Part shown: one piece after another, positions 54,131 through 62,302 of the stretch
Layout: every line of letters starts with the position of its first letter
Numbering within the stretch: position 1 is the stretch's first letter
Origin: Clostridia bacterium
GTDB taxonomy: Bacteria; Bacillota; Clostridia; Lachnospirales; Anaerotignaceae
DNA length: 64,000 bases
NCBI GenBank assembly: GCA_022651385.1
Contig: JALCQR010000002.1
Span: forward strand, 186,001 to 250,000
Direction of reading: 5' to 3'
Program-made: the position numbers and the translations under genes
The notes under the pieces: model-generated
What the model was told of the DNA's origin: nothing
The model's database searches: none
What the model saw: only the letters and a program-made list of their open reading frames with translations

Positions 54131-55378
54131 ATGAAAACAATCAAAATGCAAAACGTATACTGTTCAGAAGCCGATTACAGCAAGCTTTGCACACTTGACA
54201 TAGACGTAATAGAAAAACATACAGCGCCTCTTATACACCAAATGTCTCGTTTTTGGTATATAATTGACGGCCACGGCATACTTAAACTTCAAGACAGAGA
54301 ATACGAGTTAAAAAAGGGGACTCTGGTTTCAGTTCTGCCATGGCAGATAACAGACATAATAAGTGTTGAAAGCCCAATAAGGTATTATCTTCTTATTTAT
54401 TATTTTGACAACATAAACTCGGTTATAAAATCATTTTACAGCGTTGATGAACCGCTTAATATAATAGAATGCCTTCATGACAATCCGGTAATATACTGCA
54501 ACGAAGAACAGCAAAAAAACATAGAGCGCATATTATCATGTATAAAGGATGAAATTGGTCTTGAATCAATAAATCCACCCGACTTTAAAAGCGGTCGTTT
54601 ATCAAGTGTATTTGTTACAAACAAAATAATTGAATTAATACTTATAATGATACGCCACAGAATGGACGGCGACAAAAAGAAATGTGTTGTACAAAAAAGT
54701 GATATTTTATATTATATGTACTGCAATCTTGATAAAAAGCTGACTTTAAAAAGGCTTTCAGCCCTTTTTTTTATGAGTGAGTCATCAATAAGCTCCTATC
54801 TTACAAAAATAACAGGTCTGTCGTTTTTTGATTTGCTTAACGAAATGCGGGTGGGAAAAACCGTTAATTTCTTGCTGTATACCGATTTTACAATGGATGA
54901 GCTTGCAGAAATACTCGGGTTTGTTGACAGTTCTCACATATGCAAGGTATTTGCGGCAAGAGTTGGCATGAGAGCCAATCAGTACAGGAAAACTTATCAG
55001 AATGTTGAGCAGATGTGCATGATACGTCTTGGAAAAAGCGCCTACAAAATAGTGGAATATATATACAGAAATTCTGACAGGATTATTACAATACAGGATG
55101 TAGCCGTGAAATTTTCAAAAACTACAAAAGAAGTAAACAGCATACTGCTGTATCTTGTTGAGAAAAATTTCACTGAATTTTTGAATTTTGTGCGCATTAA
55201 CAAAGCCTGTGTGCTGCTTAAAACCACAGACCTTACAATAATGCAGACAGCTGTTGAAGTTGGATACGGAAACACAAAAACATTTACGCGGTACTTTCTT
55301 AAATTCAGGACAATGACACCGCGGGATTTCAGAAAAAATGTCAAATTTCACAAACATTTTAATACAATTAAACAATAA
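54131..55378 (+). CDS. AraC-family regulator with two C-terminal AraC helix-turn-helix modules
   Basis: A 415-residue protein. The N-terminal 130 residues look like a cupin sensor (MSRFWYIIDGHGILKLQDRE; KKGTLVSVLPWQITDI). A first AraC DNA-binding module follows at about 190-290 (LTLKRLSALFFMSESSISSY; AEILGFVDSSHICKVFAARV). A second, more complete-looking one lies at about 305-410 (ITIQDVAVKFSKTTKEVNSI; AVEVGYGNTKTFTRYFLKFR). Ordinary AraC proteins have one such module. ATG 54131 is preferred after GAGGGG. It probably regulates the divergent EamA transporter. Confidence 0.85.
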   Translation: MKTIKMQNVYCSEADYSKLCTLDIDVIEKHTAPLIHQMSRFWYIIDGHGILKLQDREYELKKGTLVSVLPWQITDIISVESPIRYYLLIYYFDNINSVIKSFYSVDEPLNIIECLHDNPVIYCNEEQQKNIERILSCIKDEIGLESINPPDFKSGRLSSVFVTNKIIELILIMIRHRMDGDKKKCVVQKSDILYYMYCNLDKKLTLKRLSALFFMSESSISSYLTKITGLSFFDLLNEMRVGKTVNFLLYTDFTMDELAEILGFVDSSHICKVFAARVGMRANQYRKTYQNVEQMCMIRLGKSAYKIVEYIYRNSDRIITIQDVAVKFSKTTKEVNSILLYLVEKNFTEFLNFVRINKACVLLKTTDLTIMQTAVEVGYGNTKTFTRYFLKFRTMTPRDFRKNVKFHKHFNTIKQ

Positions 55379-55414
55379 AAGCTCGATTTTGGTATTAACC
55401 GAAACCGAGCTTTT
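55377..55414. terminator. Bidirectional terminator between the AraC and anti-sigma genes
   Basis: Long imperfect stem with outer arms AAAAGCTCG/CGAGCTTTT and inner GGT/ACC, between convergent genes. Confidence 0.8.
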
Positions 55415-55442
55415 ATTATATTAGTTGAGGTATAAAAGGTTT

Positions 55443-56186
55443 TTACTTATTATCATTAATCTGTTTTGCCATGTTTTTCATTTCTTTTTCACCCAAGTTG
55501 CAGTCTGCAGCTGTAAGTGTGTAATATAAGCCTTCATCCTGCCACATATAGCTTTCCATCTTCTGGATTTCAACTTTATCAGAACCGTAAGAAATTACTA
55601 TATCTCCTGATGCTTCTTCTTTTTTATCCTCATCTGTAAGCTGGTAATCCGGCGGTACAAACTTATAAGTCTGGTTTGTATATCCTGTTGTATTTTCTCC
55701 ATTATCGGTATATGGATTTCCGCCGTCAATCATAAGCATTACATTTTGGCCTTTATCGTTTTTATAAGTAAGGTTTAATGTATTATATTCTTTTCCGACT
55801 GAATTTCCGTCTTCATCAACACCATGAGTTGTACCGGTTCCGCCTCGCGTAAACTTATATCCGTTATCAAACGAGTCTACATATTTTGGCGTAAACCCCA
55901 ATTTTTTATCATATTTGCCTATATCACTTACTGACGTAATCTCATTGTTTTTTGAAGATGCTACAACACCCGTCATTTTGGCTGCCGCATAGCATGACAC
56001 CGACATTAATGCAACAACACCTAAAACTACTAATTTTTTAGCACTGAATATTTTCATTGAAAAATTCTCCTTTCTTTTTCTCTCAGCTGTCTCTGCCTTT
56101 ATCCTCTGGAGCAGAAAGCATGAAGGCGTGACAGTTTCGGCTTTTTTTTCTAAAGCGTCTTTTATAAATTCATCAAACTTTTCCAT
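55443..56186 (-). CDS. Membrane-anchored anti-sigma factor-like protein (DUF4367-type)
   Basis: A 247-residue protein: a cytoplasmic N-terminus of about 45 residues (EKFDEFIKDALEKKAETVTP), one membrane helix (KKLVVLGVVALMSVSCYAAA) and an external domain of about 175 residues resembling DUF4367, with WQDEGLYYTLTAADCNL near the end. It overlaps the ECF sigma gene by 14 bases, so the two are made together and the protein most likely holds the sigma factor inactive until an envelope signal arrives. Confidence 0.82.
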   Translation of the reverse strand: MEKFDEFIKDALEKKAETVTPSCFLLQRIKAETAERKRKENFSMKIFSAKKLVVLGVVALMSVSCYAAAKMTGVVASSKNNEITSVSDIGKYDKKLGFTPKYVDSFDNGYKFTRGGTGTTHGVDEDGNSVGKEYNTLNLTYKNDKGQNVMLMIDGGNPYTDNGENTTGYTNQTYKFVPPDYQLTDEDKKEEASGDIVISYGSDKVEIQKMESYMWQDEGLYYTLTAADCNLGEKEMKNMAKQINDNK

Positions 56187-56757
56187 ACACAGGTTCCTCC
56201 ATTTTTTCTATATTTTCGGATAGACTTTTTTTCAGTTGTTTTTTTGCTGAAAACAGTCTTGATTTCACCGTTGCCTCCAGCGACGATGTGGCATTGGCAA
56301 TTTCTTTAATCGAAAAACCGTTAAAATAATATAAAACAATAGTGGTACGCTGTTTTTTGCCAAGACGTCCTATGGCTTTATATAGCTTGGCATATGATGA
56401 GCGCTGTTCCGAAGGATAACTGTCAAATACAGGAGGAAGCATACTATCTGCTTTTTCATATAATTCTTCTACCGGTACAAGGCGGCTTTTTTTATCAATG
56501 GCTTTCCACGCTTTTCGAGTAAGAGAACGGAAAAACCACGATTTAAAGCTTTCAGGCTTTTTTAATGCCATTATATTTAAAAAACAGTCTGTAAACGTTT
56601 CCTGAACTATATCCTCGGCAAGTGAAACATCACCTGATATTAATGCCGCTGTGCGCACAGCTTTTAACTGATACTCGGCAAACAATCTGTCAAAGGCAGC
56701 TTCGTTACCGTTTTGAATCTGTTTTACCAAAGCTGCCGTTTCTTCAGTTGTCAACAT
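56173..56757 (-). CDS. ECF-type RNA polymerase sigma factor
   Basis: A 194-residue sigma factor with region 2 (FDRLFAEYQLKAVRTAALIS; AEDIVQETFTDCFLN) and region 4 (LGKKQRTTIVLYYFNGFSIK, EIANATSSLEATVKSRLFSA). It lacks regions 1.1 and 3 as expected for ECF factors. GGAGG precedes ATG 56757. It pairs with the overlapping anti-sigma gene. Its target promoters cannot be named. Confidence 0.93.
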   Translation of the reverse strand: MLTTEETAALVKQIQNGNEAAFDRLFAEYQLKAVRTAALISGDVSLAEDIVQETFTDCFLNIMALKKPESFKSWFFRSLTRKAWKAIDKKSRLVPVEELYEKADSMLPPVFDSYPSEQRSSYAKLYKAIGRLGKKQRTTIVLYYFNGFSIKEIANATSSLEATVKSRLFSAKKQLKKSLSENIEKMEEPVYGKV

Positions 56758-56887
56758 AAGTGCCTCCTCTTTTTTCTTTTCTGACGCGTCTACACATAAG
56801 AGAAAAAAACAAGCAAAAAGGTTTTATAATTTCCAAAAAAAATATAAATTTAAGTTTAACTGTTTTATTAAAAGCACACAACAAAAA

Positions 56888-56912
56888 AAGGCATTCCAAA
56901 TAAGAATGCCTT
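56888..56912 (-). terminator. Terminator of the phytase/esterase-like gene
   Basis: AAGGCATTC/GAATGCCTT, 9-bp stem, seven T on the minus strand. Confidence 0.8.
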
Positions 56913-56959
56913 AGGAGAGGATTAAAATTGAAAAACCCTTTGTTTTTCAAATTCGTAAC

Positions 56960-58633
56960 TTAATTTAACTTACAGCCTAACACACTTTCCAAATCGCTTA
57001 TCTTAAAACAGTTATTTCCGTTTACATTTACTGATTTTATATTGGATTTTGTTCCATTTACATAAAGAATCCAGCCTGCCTGTGTATTATTATCTGTGTT
57101 TATGACAGGCACATTTTTATCTTCCGTACCGATATTCTTATAGCTTTCGCCGGTTTTAACAAATATACTTTTTACGGATGCATCAAAGCCTACCGAAAAC
57201 TCATTTTGCGTGCCTTTAAGTGCCATTGCAGCATCTCTGAGTTTTACATATCCGCTTTCACTTTCTTCAGTCTTATCATCAACCGCTTTATCAGCCTTGA
57301 ATATCCAAATCTGCGCAGGGTCGTTATTAGGCACAACAGATATTTTTGGTTCAGCCTTTACATTGTTTAATGTGAACCGCTTTGTTTCACTGTTATAAAC
57401 ATAATCAGTTATATCTGTGTCTTGATTTAAGCTGTCACTTATGCTCGTAGTTATACCGAAATCATTGTCATTTGTAACTGCTATTGTTTTTTTATCCGGA
57501 AGAACACATATACCCTCTGCCTTTTCGGACGTCCAGCCTTCGGCACGAAGATCAATATATTTTTCCTTAGTCATAAATTTTATATTAGGAAGCTCTGTTT
57601 CACTGTCGGCATATTCGAGAGCTTTACCGTTATATGTCATGCCGCTTATATCTGTAGCCCCTGTCAAATCAACCTTATAAACAACATTGCTCATTGTTTT
57701 ATCTTTAAGCTTTCCTTGTTCTATAACAAGAAGCTTGTTGTCATTAACTGCATATATATCACCTATTTTACAGTCTTTCGGCGATTTATACTGTGATAAA
57801 TCCACAGGATAGGCAAACATTTTTGTTTCCTTAGTTTCAGGATCAAACTCTACCATTCTTGTAAAGCATGCCGTCTTGCTCGTCTGTCCGTCTACATTAA
57901 GCACACTCTGTACTGCCGCTATTATTTTTCCTGAAGGCGTAACCGCAATACCCTCAAATCCTCTGTTTGGTATTCTGTATTTTAATATTTCAGGAAGTCC
58001 TTCCCCAGGGCCATATTTTTCAAGTATCTTGCCTGTTGAATCAGCTTTTATAATAAACGGGCCGTATTCATCACATATCCAGAAGTTCCCCTCCTTATCC
58101 ACATCTATGCCTTCCGTGTCAAGGCCTTCACTGTCATAACCAATATTATTTAAATCTAAATCAAGGGCCGCCTCTCCTGTAGCTCCTATGCTTCCGGGAG
58201 CAAGAGGCAGCCCTGTTATTTTTTTGCCTGTGCTGTCTTTAAGTTCTATCTCAGAATTAACCGATGCACTGTCACCTTTTATTGTAATTATTCCTATGCT
58301 TGGAGTAAAATCCGGGCAGGGAAATAATTTTGCGTCACTGCTGTTGCCGTTTTCCGTATACTGAGGCGCGTCCCCATTAGGCCCTCTGTCCGTTATTGCG
58401 TAAAACTGCATATTTCCGTCACTGTCATAGCCTTTAAATGCCACTGATGAACCAAACCCAGGTACAAGTCCGCCTTTAAAATTATCGTCTGTGGAATAAA
58501 AAGGTACTTTAAGACTATCCGATACCGAAACATCATATGATTTTGCACTGTCAATTTTATTTGATGCAAAAGCCGGTACCGACTGAAACAGCATTGTAAC
58601 TAATATTGCCGATGAAATTATTTTCTTTTTCAT
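56960..58633 (-). CDS. Secreted esterase-like/phytase-like (PF13449-type) protein with C-terminal stalk domain
   Basis: A 557-residue exported protein. The signal peptide is about 24 residues (MKKKIISSAILVTMLFQSVP then AFA-S). Residues about 35-440 match the esterase-like activity of phytase family, a beta-propeller: FYAITDRGPNGDAPQY, LDLNNIGYDSEGLDTEGIDV, NRGFEGIAVTPSGKIIAAVQ, EGICVLPDKKTIAVTNDNDFG. The last 100 residues (SGYVKLRDAAMALKGTQNEF and FKISDLESVLGC) resemble the copper-amine-oxidase-like stalk domain of clostridial surface proteins. Substrate unknown; phosphate ester release is only suggested by the family name. It lies upstream of the ECF genes but has its own terminator. Confidence 0.83.
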   Translation of the reverse strand: MKKKIISSAILVTMLFQSVPAFASNKIDSAKSYDVSVSDSLKVPFYSTDDNFKGGLVPGFGSSVAFKGYDSDGNMQFYAITDRGPNGDAPQYTENGNSSDAKLFPCPDFTPSIGIITIKGDSASVNSEIELKDSTGKKITGLPLAPGSIGATGEAALDLDLNNIGYDSEGLDTEGIDVDKEGNFWICDEYGPFIIKADSTGKILEKYGPGEGLPEILKYRIPNRGFEGIAVTPSGKIIAAVQSVLNVDGQTSKTACFTRMVEFDPETKETKMFAYPVDLSQYKSPKDCKIGDIYAVNDNKLLVIEQGKLKDKTMSNVVYKVDLTGATDISGMTYNGKALEYADSETELPNIKFMTKEKYIDLRAEGWTSEKAEGICVLPDKKTIAVTNDNDFGITTSISDSLNQDTDITDYVYNSETKRFTLNNVKAEPKISVVPNNDPAQIWIFKADKAVDDKTEESESGYVKLRDAAMALKGTQNEFSVGFDASVKSIFVKTGESYKNIGTEDKNVPVINTDNNTQAGWILYVNGTKSNIKSVNVNGNNCFKISDLESVLGCKLN

Positions 58634-58920
58634 AACTTATCTCCTCGCTTAATTTATTTATTTCCTTTAATTACAAGTATAGGGAGACAAACTTTCATGG
58701 TCTATCATATTTTGGTTAAAAAACTGTTAATTATAGTGACATTCTTTAATTGAATTTAAACTGTAAGTAAATTAGAAAACACCTTCAAGATTTTGTCCGT
58801 AAATTCTTTGTTAAAACAGAGCAAATAATATCGCCTCTGATAATCGTATTTCATACTACTTTATCCGATAAATCAATATTAAGAAGTATTAACTGCTATT
58901 ATTTATTTGAGGTGATAAAC

Positions 58921-59073
58921 ATGAAGCCGCTCAAGGTAAAAGTCAGTATAACTTTAGACAACGATATTGTTAAAGAGCTTAAAGAACTTGCGGAAAAAGA
59001 CGACCGTTCGTTTTCGCAATATATCAATATTCTTCTCAGAAAACATTTGGAAAATTTTAGAGATTCCGTATAA
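58921..59073 (+). CDS. Small ribbon-helix-helix (Arc/CopG-like) protein
   Basis: A 50-residue ORF too short for most gene finders, with a good ribosome site (GAGGTGAT) eight bases before ATG 58921. The sequence LKVKVSITLDNDIVKELKEL is the beta strand and first helix of an RHH fold; DDRSFSQYINILLRKHLENF supplies the turn and second helix with the conserved S-x-Y-I-N pattern. RHH proteins bind operators as dimers and often act as antitoxins; no toxin gene is adjacent, so it is more likely a stand-alone regulator. A 21-bp hairpin follows its stop. Confidence 0.75.
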   Translation: MKPLKVKVSITLDNDIVKELKELAEKDDRSFSQYINILLRKHLENFRDSV

Positions 59074-59094
59074 ACTTTTTATTATAATATAAAA

Positions 59095-59140
59095 TAAGAG
59101 TAGTACACCGACTGAAACGTCAGTCGGTGTACTACTCTTA
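59095..59140. terminator. Very strong bidirectional hairpin between the RHH and TolC-like genes
   Basis: A perfect 21-bp stem (59095-59115 with 59120-59140) with core TAGTACACCGACTGA and a four-base AACG loop, between convergent genes. T-rich sequence follows on the minus strand. Confidence 0.85.
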
Positions 59141-59152
59141 GTTATATTAAAT

Positions 59153-60328
59153 TTACATAAGGTTCGTATCTGCAAGCTCCTCAACAAGAAGCATATGAGA
59201 ATAAATTTCACTTACCATAGTGTTTTCCAACTTTGCTACATTATACTTAGCCTTTAAAAGGTCAAGTTCCGTAGCTTTGCCGTTTTGGTAATTTGCCTGT
59301 GTTCTTTCAAGAGTGTTTTTCAAAAGCCTAAGCTGTTCCACATTGCTTTTATAGCTCTTTTCATTTTCCATGCAATCATTATACTTTGAAAGCAATGACT
59401 GATAAACATCATCTTTTTTATCATCATAACTCATTTTTGCTGAATTCAAAGAGTTCTGTGCGCTTTGATATCCGCCTATTTCACTGTTGCTTATAGACGA
59501 AAGACTTGAAGTCTGTTTTTTCGATTCATATGTTTTTTTTGCCTGAGCAACTGAATTGCTTAAAGCAACTTTTCCGTTTATGTAGCTGTCAACAGGCATT
59601 GATATTTCAAAAGGCTTATATACAGGGTCCAGCACAAAATTATATCTTGTGTCAATACTTGCGCCTATCAATATATTAAGTGCCTTATAGTCCTTTTCCA
59701 AAGCATCCTGTTTATTTACAAGCGTTGTTTTATCATCGTTATATGTTTTTTCTTCTGTTTCAAGGTCGCTTTTTGAAAGTTTTCCAAGATTATACTTTGC
59801 TTTAGCAATTGTAAGGTTGTTATCCTCAATTTTCAAATTCATTTTTAAAAGCTCTATGTCTCTTTGAGTCTCAATAAGAGATATATATGATGATTTTACG
59901 GAATGTTTAAGGCTTGCTTTTTCCGCATCAAGGTTTGTAATGGAGTTTTCATAACTTGTTTTTGAATTAATAAAAGAAATAAGCGATGAAAAACCTCCGT
60001 CATCATCTCCTGCCATTGCAGAATTATACGAACTTTCAAGGGTAGTATCAGTCAAATCTATGCTTGCCGAAGTATTTTTTATTGATGAGCTGTTGTTTAT
60101 TGCCTTTTTTGTGGCATCTTCAAGAGTAAGTGTGGCAAGAGATGAATCCTTATCAACAGTTATATAATCTGTGTATTCATTCCAAAGCGATTCATTCCAA
60201 AGCGATTGGTCTTGCTCTGTAACAGATGACGTATCGTTCGCCGTAGCCGAGGATGTTTCACCAAATACCGAAACCGATGAAAACATAAGCGTTGCTGCTA
60301 TAAAAAGCGCCAAATATTTTTTTTTCAT
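59153..60328 (-). CDS. TolC-family outer membrane efflux-like protein
   Basis: A 391-residue exported protein: signal peptide (MKKKYLALFIAATLMFSSVS, VFG), then two TolC/OEP-like halves dominated by long helices (SSYISLIETQRDIELLKMNL, NYQNGKATELDLLKAKYNVA with the family's YxxGxxxxxDLL pattern). In diderm bacteria such proteins form outer membrane ducts; monoderm clostridia also carry them next to MacAB-type pumps, where the role is unclear. It is the last gene of exporter module 2, 23 bases after the permease. A five-residue tandem repeat SLWNE-SLWNE lies near the mature N-terminus. Confidence 0.85.
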   Translation of the reverse strand: MKKKYLALFIAATLMFSSVSVFGETSSATANDTSSVTEQDQSLWNESLWNEYTDYITVDKDSSLATLTLEDATKKAINNSSSIKNTSASIDLTDTTLESSYNSAMAGDDDGGFSSLISFINSKTSYENSITNLDAEKASLKHSVKSSYISLIETQRDIELLKMNLKIEDNNLTIAKAKYNLGKLSKSDLETEEKTYNDDKTTLVNKQDALEKDYKALNILIGASIDTRYNFVLDPVYKPFEISMPVDSYINGKVALSNSVAQAKKTYESKKQTSSLSSISNSEIGGYQSAQNSLNSAKMSYDDKKDDVYQSLLSKYNDCMENEKSYKSNVEQLRLLKNTLERTQANYQNGKATELDLLKAKYNVAKLENTMVSEIYSHMLLVEELADTNLM

Positions 60329-60351
60329 TTTCAGACATCTCCTTAATGTTT

Positions 60352-61572
60352 TTACTCAAATCTGAGAGCCTCTATAGGATCAAGAGCAGCTGCTTTTTTA
60401 GCCGGAGTAACACCGAATATTATGCCTATTGCTGTGGATATGCCTATTGCTCCAACTATTGCCGAAATGCTCATTATAGGTGTTATATCCACTATCTTTC
60501 CCACTATCAATGCTCCAAACCAGCCGAATATAAGTCCCAGCAGGCCGCCCATTCCTGTAAGTATTATAGCCTCAGAAATAAACTGAAGCAATATATCTTT
60601 GTTCTTGGCTCCTATAGCCTTTCTTATTCCTATTTCCTTTGTTCTTTCAGTAACTGTAACCATCATTATATTCATAACACCTATTCCGCCTACAAGCAGC
60701 GAAATAGCGGCAACAAAGCTTATAAATATAGTTACATACGAAAGTATTGAATTTATACTGTCTACTATGTCGGTGCTGTCTTCAATATAGTATTTATCTG
60801 AGTTATCATGAAAATTTGAAAGCGCCGACAATATTTTTGTCTGCATTGCTTCACTTTGCTCAGGATTATCAATAATTATGGATAATCCGCTTAAAGCAGA
60901 GCCTGTAAATACCTTCATACATGTCGTTATAGGCATTATTATCTCTTCCGGATACTCGGAACTGTATTCCGAAGACGAAGTATCGGTATTTTCAGTAATT
61001 CCAACAACTGTCAGCTTTGTTGTACCTTTCCAAGATTCTATTTTTATTTTTTGTCCTATTACATCGTCATCACACTCGTCAAACACCTTTTGGGCAGTTG
61101 TATCCTGAATTACGCATACATTGTTTCTCATTTCCACATCATTATCAGAAATATATCTGCCGTAAAGCAATGTGTCATTATTAATAAATTTATAATCACC
61201 TGTAGAACCCGTTATACTTGCCTTGTTTGTTTCTGTTGGATCCAAAAGTTTAACATAGGCACTGTTTGAGCCTGAATATGTAGGGGCAATATACTTCATA
61301 CCATCAACGTCATCTTTCAGCATATAGTAATCATCCATTGTAAGAAGGTCTCTTGTATCAATATTTTTTGAGCTTACAAGGCTTACTTTTAATGTTCCCG
61401 TGCCGAATGTGTCAAACTCTTTCTCTATGGCTGCCTGAGAGCCGTTTCCAATTGCAACTATTATTATAACACTGCTTATGCCAATAATAATACCAAGCAT
61501 TGTCAAAAACGTACGCATTTTATTTGAGAACACATTTCTTACAGAGGATTTTAAACACTCATATAAATTCAT
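60352..61572 (-). CDS. MacB-like ABC transporter permease (module 2)
   Basis: A 406-residue permease with the same build as the module 1 protein: N-terminal helix (MRTFLTMLGIIIGISSVIII), external MacB_PCD domain and a C-terminal FtsX domain with TERTKEIGIRKAIGA. It overlaps the ATPase gene by four bases. Together with the adaptor and TolC-like protein it would form a tripartite-like exporter. Confidence 0.93.
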   Translation of the reverse strand: MNLYECLKSSVRNVFSNKMRTFLTMLGIIIGISSVIIIVAIGNGSQAAIEKEFDTFGTGTLKVSLVSSKNIDTRDLLTMDDYYMLKDDVDGMKYIAPTYSGSNSAYVKLLDPTETNKASITGSTGDYKFINNDTLLYGRYISDNDVEMRNNVCVIQDTTAQKVFDECDDDVIGQKIKIESWKGTTKLTVVGITENTDTSSSEYSSEYPEEIIMPITTCMKVFTGSALSGLSIIIDNPEQSEAMQTKILSALSNFHDNSDKYYIEDSTDIVDSINSILSYVTIFISFVAAISLLVGGIGVMNIMMVTVTERTKEIGIRKAIGAKNKDILLQFISEAIILTGMGGLLGLIFGWFGALIVGKIVDITPIMSISAIVGAIGISTAIGIIFGVTPAKKAAALDPIEALRFE

Positions 61573-62282
61573 ATTTCTGCACCTCCTGAAAGTGTTCTGT
61601 TTACAACAGGATGATCATCTGTTATTTGACCGTCTTTAAAAACAACTATCCTTTTTGTAAACTGAGCCACATCCGGCTCATGGGTTACCATAACTACAGT
61701 TGCACCTTCATCATTAAGTTTTTGAAATATTTCCATTATTTCAACTGTTGAACGGGAATCAAGATTTCCTGTAGGCTCATCTGCCATAAGTATCGACGGA
61801 TTATTTACAAGCGCCCTTGCTATAGCAACTCTCTGTCTCTGTCCTCCTGAAAGCTCATTCGGCTTATGACGCACACGTTCTCCAAGCCCGACTTTCGCAA
61901 GTGCCTCCATTGCTGTTTTTTCTCTTTTTTTTCTTTTGGCACCGGCATATATCATAGGCAGCTCAACATTTTCAAGCGCCGACAATTTCGGCAGCAGGTT
62001 AAAAGACTGAAACACAAATCCTATTTTTCTGTTTCGTATATCCGCAAGTTTTGAATCGCGGAATTTAGCAACATCCTCACCATCAAGATAATATTCACCT
62101 TCTGTAGGCCTGTCAAGACAGCCCAGAATATTCATCATTGTTGATTTTCCTGAACCGCTTGTTCCCATTATAGACACAAACTCGCCTTCTTCAATTGTAA
62201 GGTTTATATCTTTAAGTGCCATAACGGCAAGCTCGCCCTGATTATATTTCTTATATATGTTTTCAAGCTTGAGTAAAGGCAT
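61569..62282 (-). CDS. MacB-like ABC transporter ATPase (module 2)
   Basis: A 237-residue ATPase: Walker A GTSGSGKST, Q-loop VFQSFNLL, signature LSGGQRQRVAIARAL, Walker B ILMADEPTGNLD, VMVTHEPD. It follows the adaptor gene by 20 bases and overlaps the permease gene. Strongly similar to the module 1 ATPase, indicating duplication of the exporter cassette or parallel acquisition. Confidence 0.95.
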   Translation of the reverse strand: MPLLKLENIYKKYNQGELAVMALKDINLTIEEGEFVSIMGTSGSGKSTMMNILGCLDRPTEGEYYLDGEDVAKFRDSKLADIRNRKIGFVFQSFNLLPKLSALENVELPMIYAGAKRKKREKTAMEALAKVGLGERVRHKPNELSGGQRQRVAIARALVNNPSILMADEPTGNLDSRSTVEIMEIFQKLNDEGATVVMVTHEPDVAQFTKRIVVFKDGQITDDHPVVNRTLSGGAEI

Positions 62283-62302
62283 ATTTCATCATCCTTTCCT
62301 CA

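Noticed and set aside
56783-56790. GACGCGTC palindrome upstream of the ECF sigma gene, considered as an ECF -10 box
   Set aside because: No AAC-type -35 element at 16-17 bases upstream; too short a palindrome to claim.
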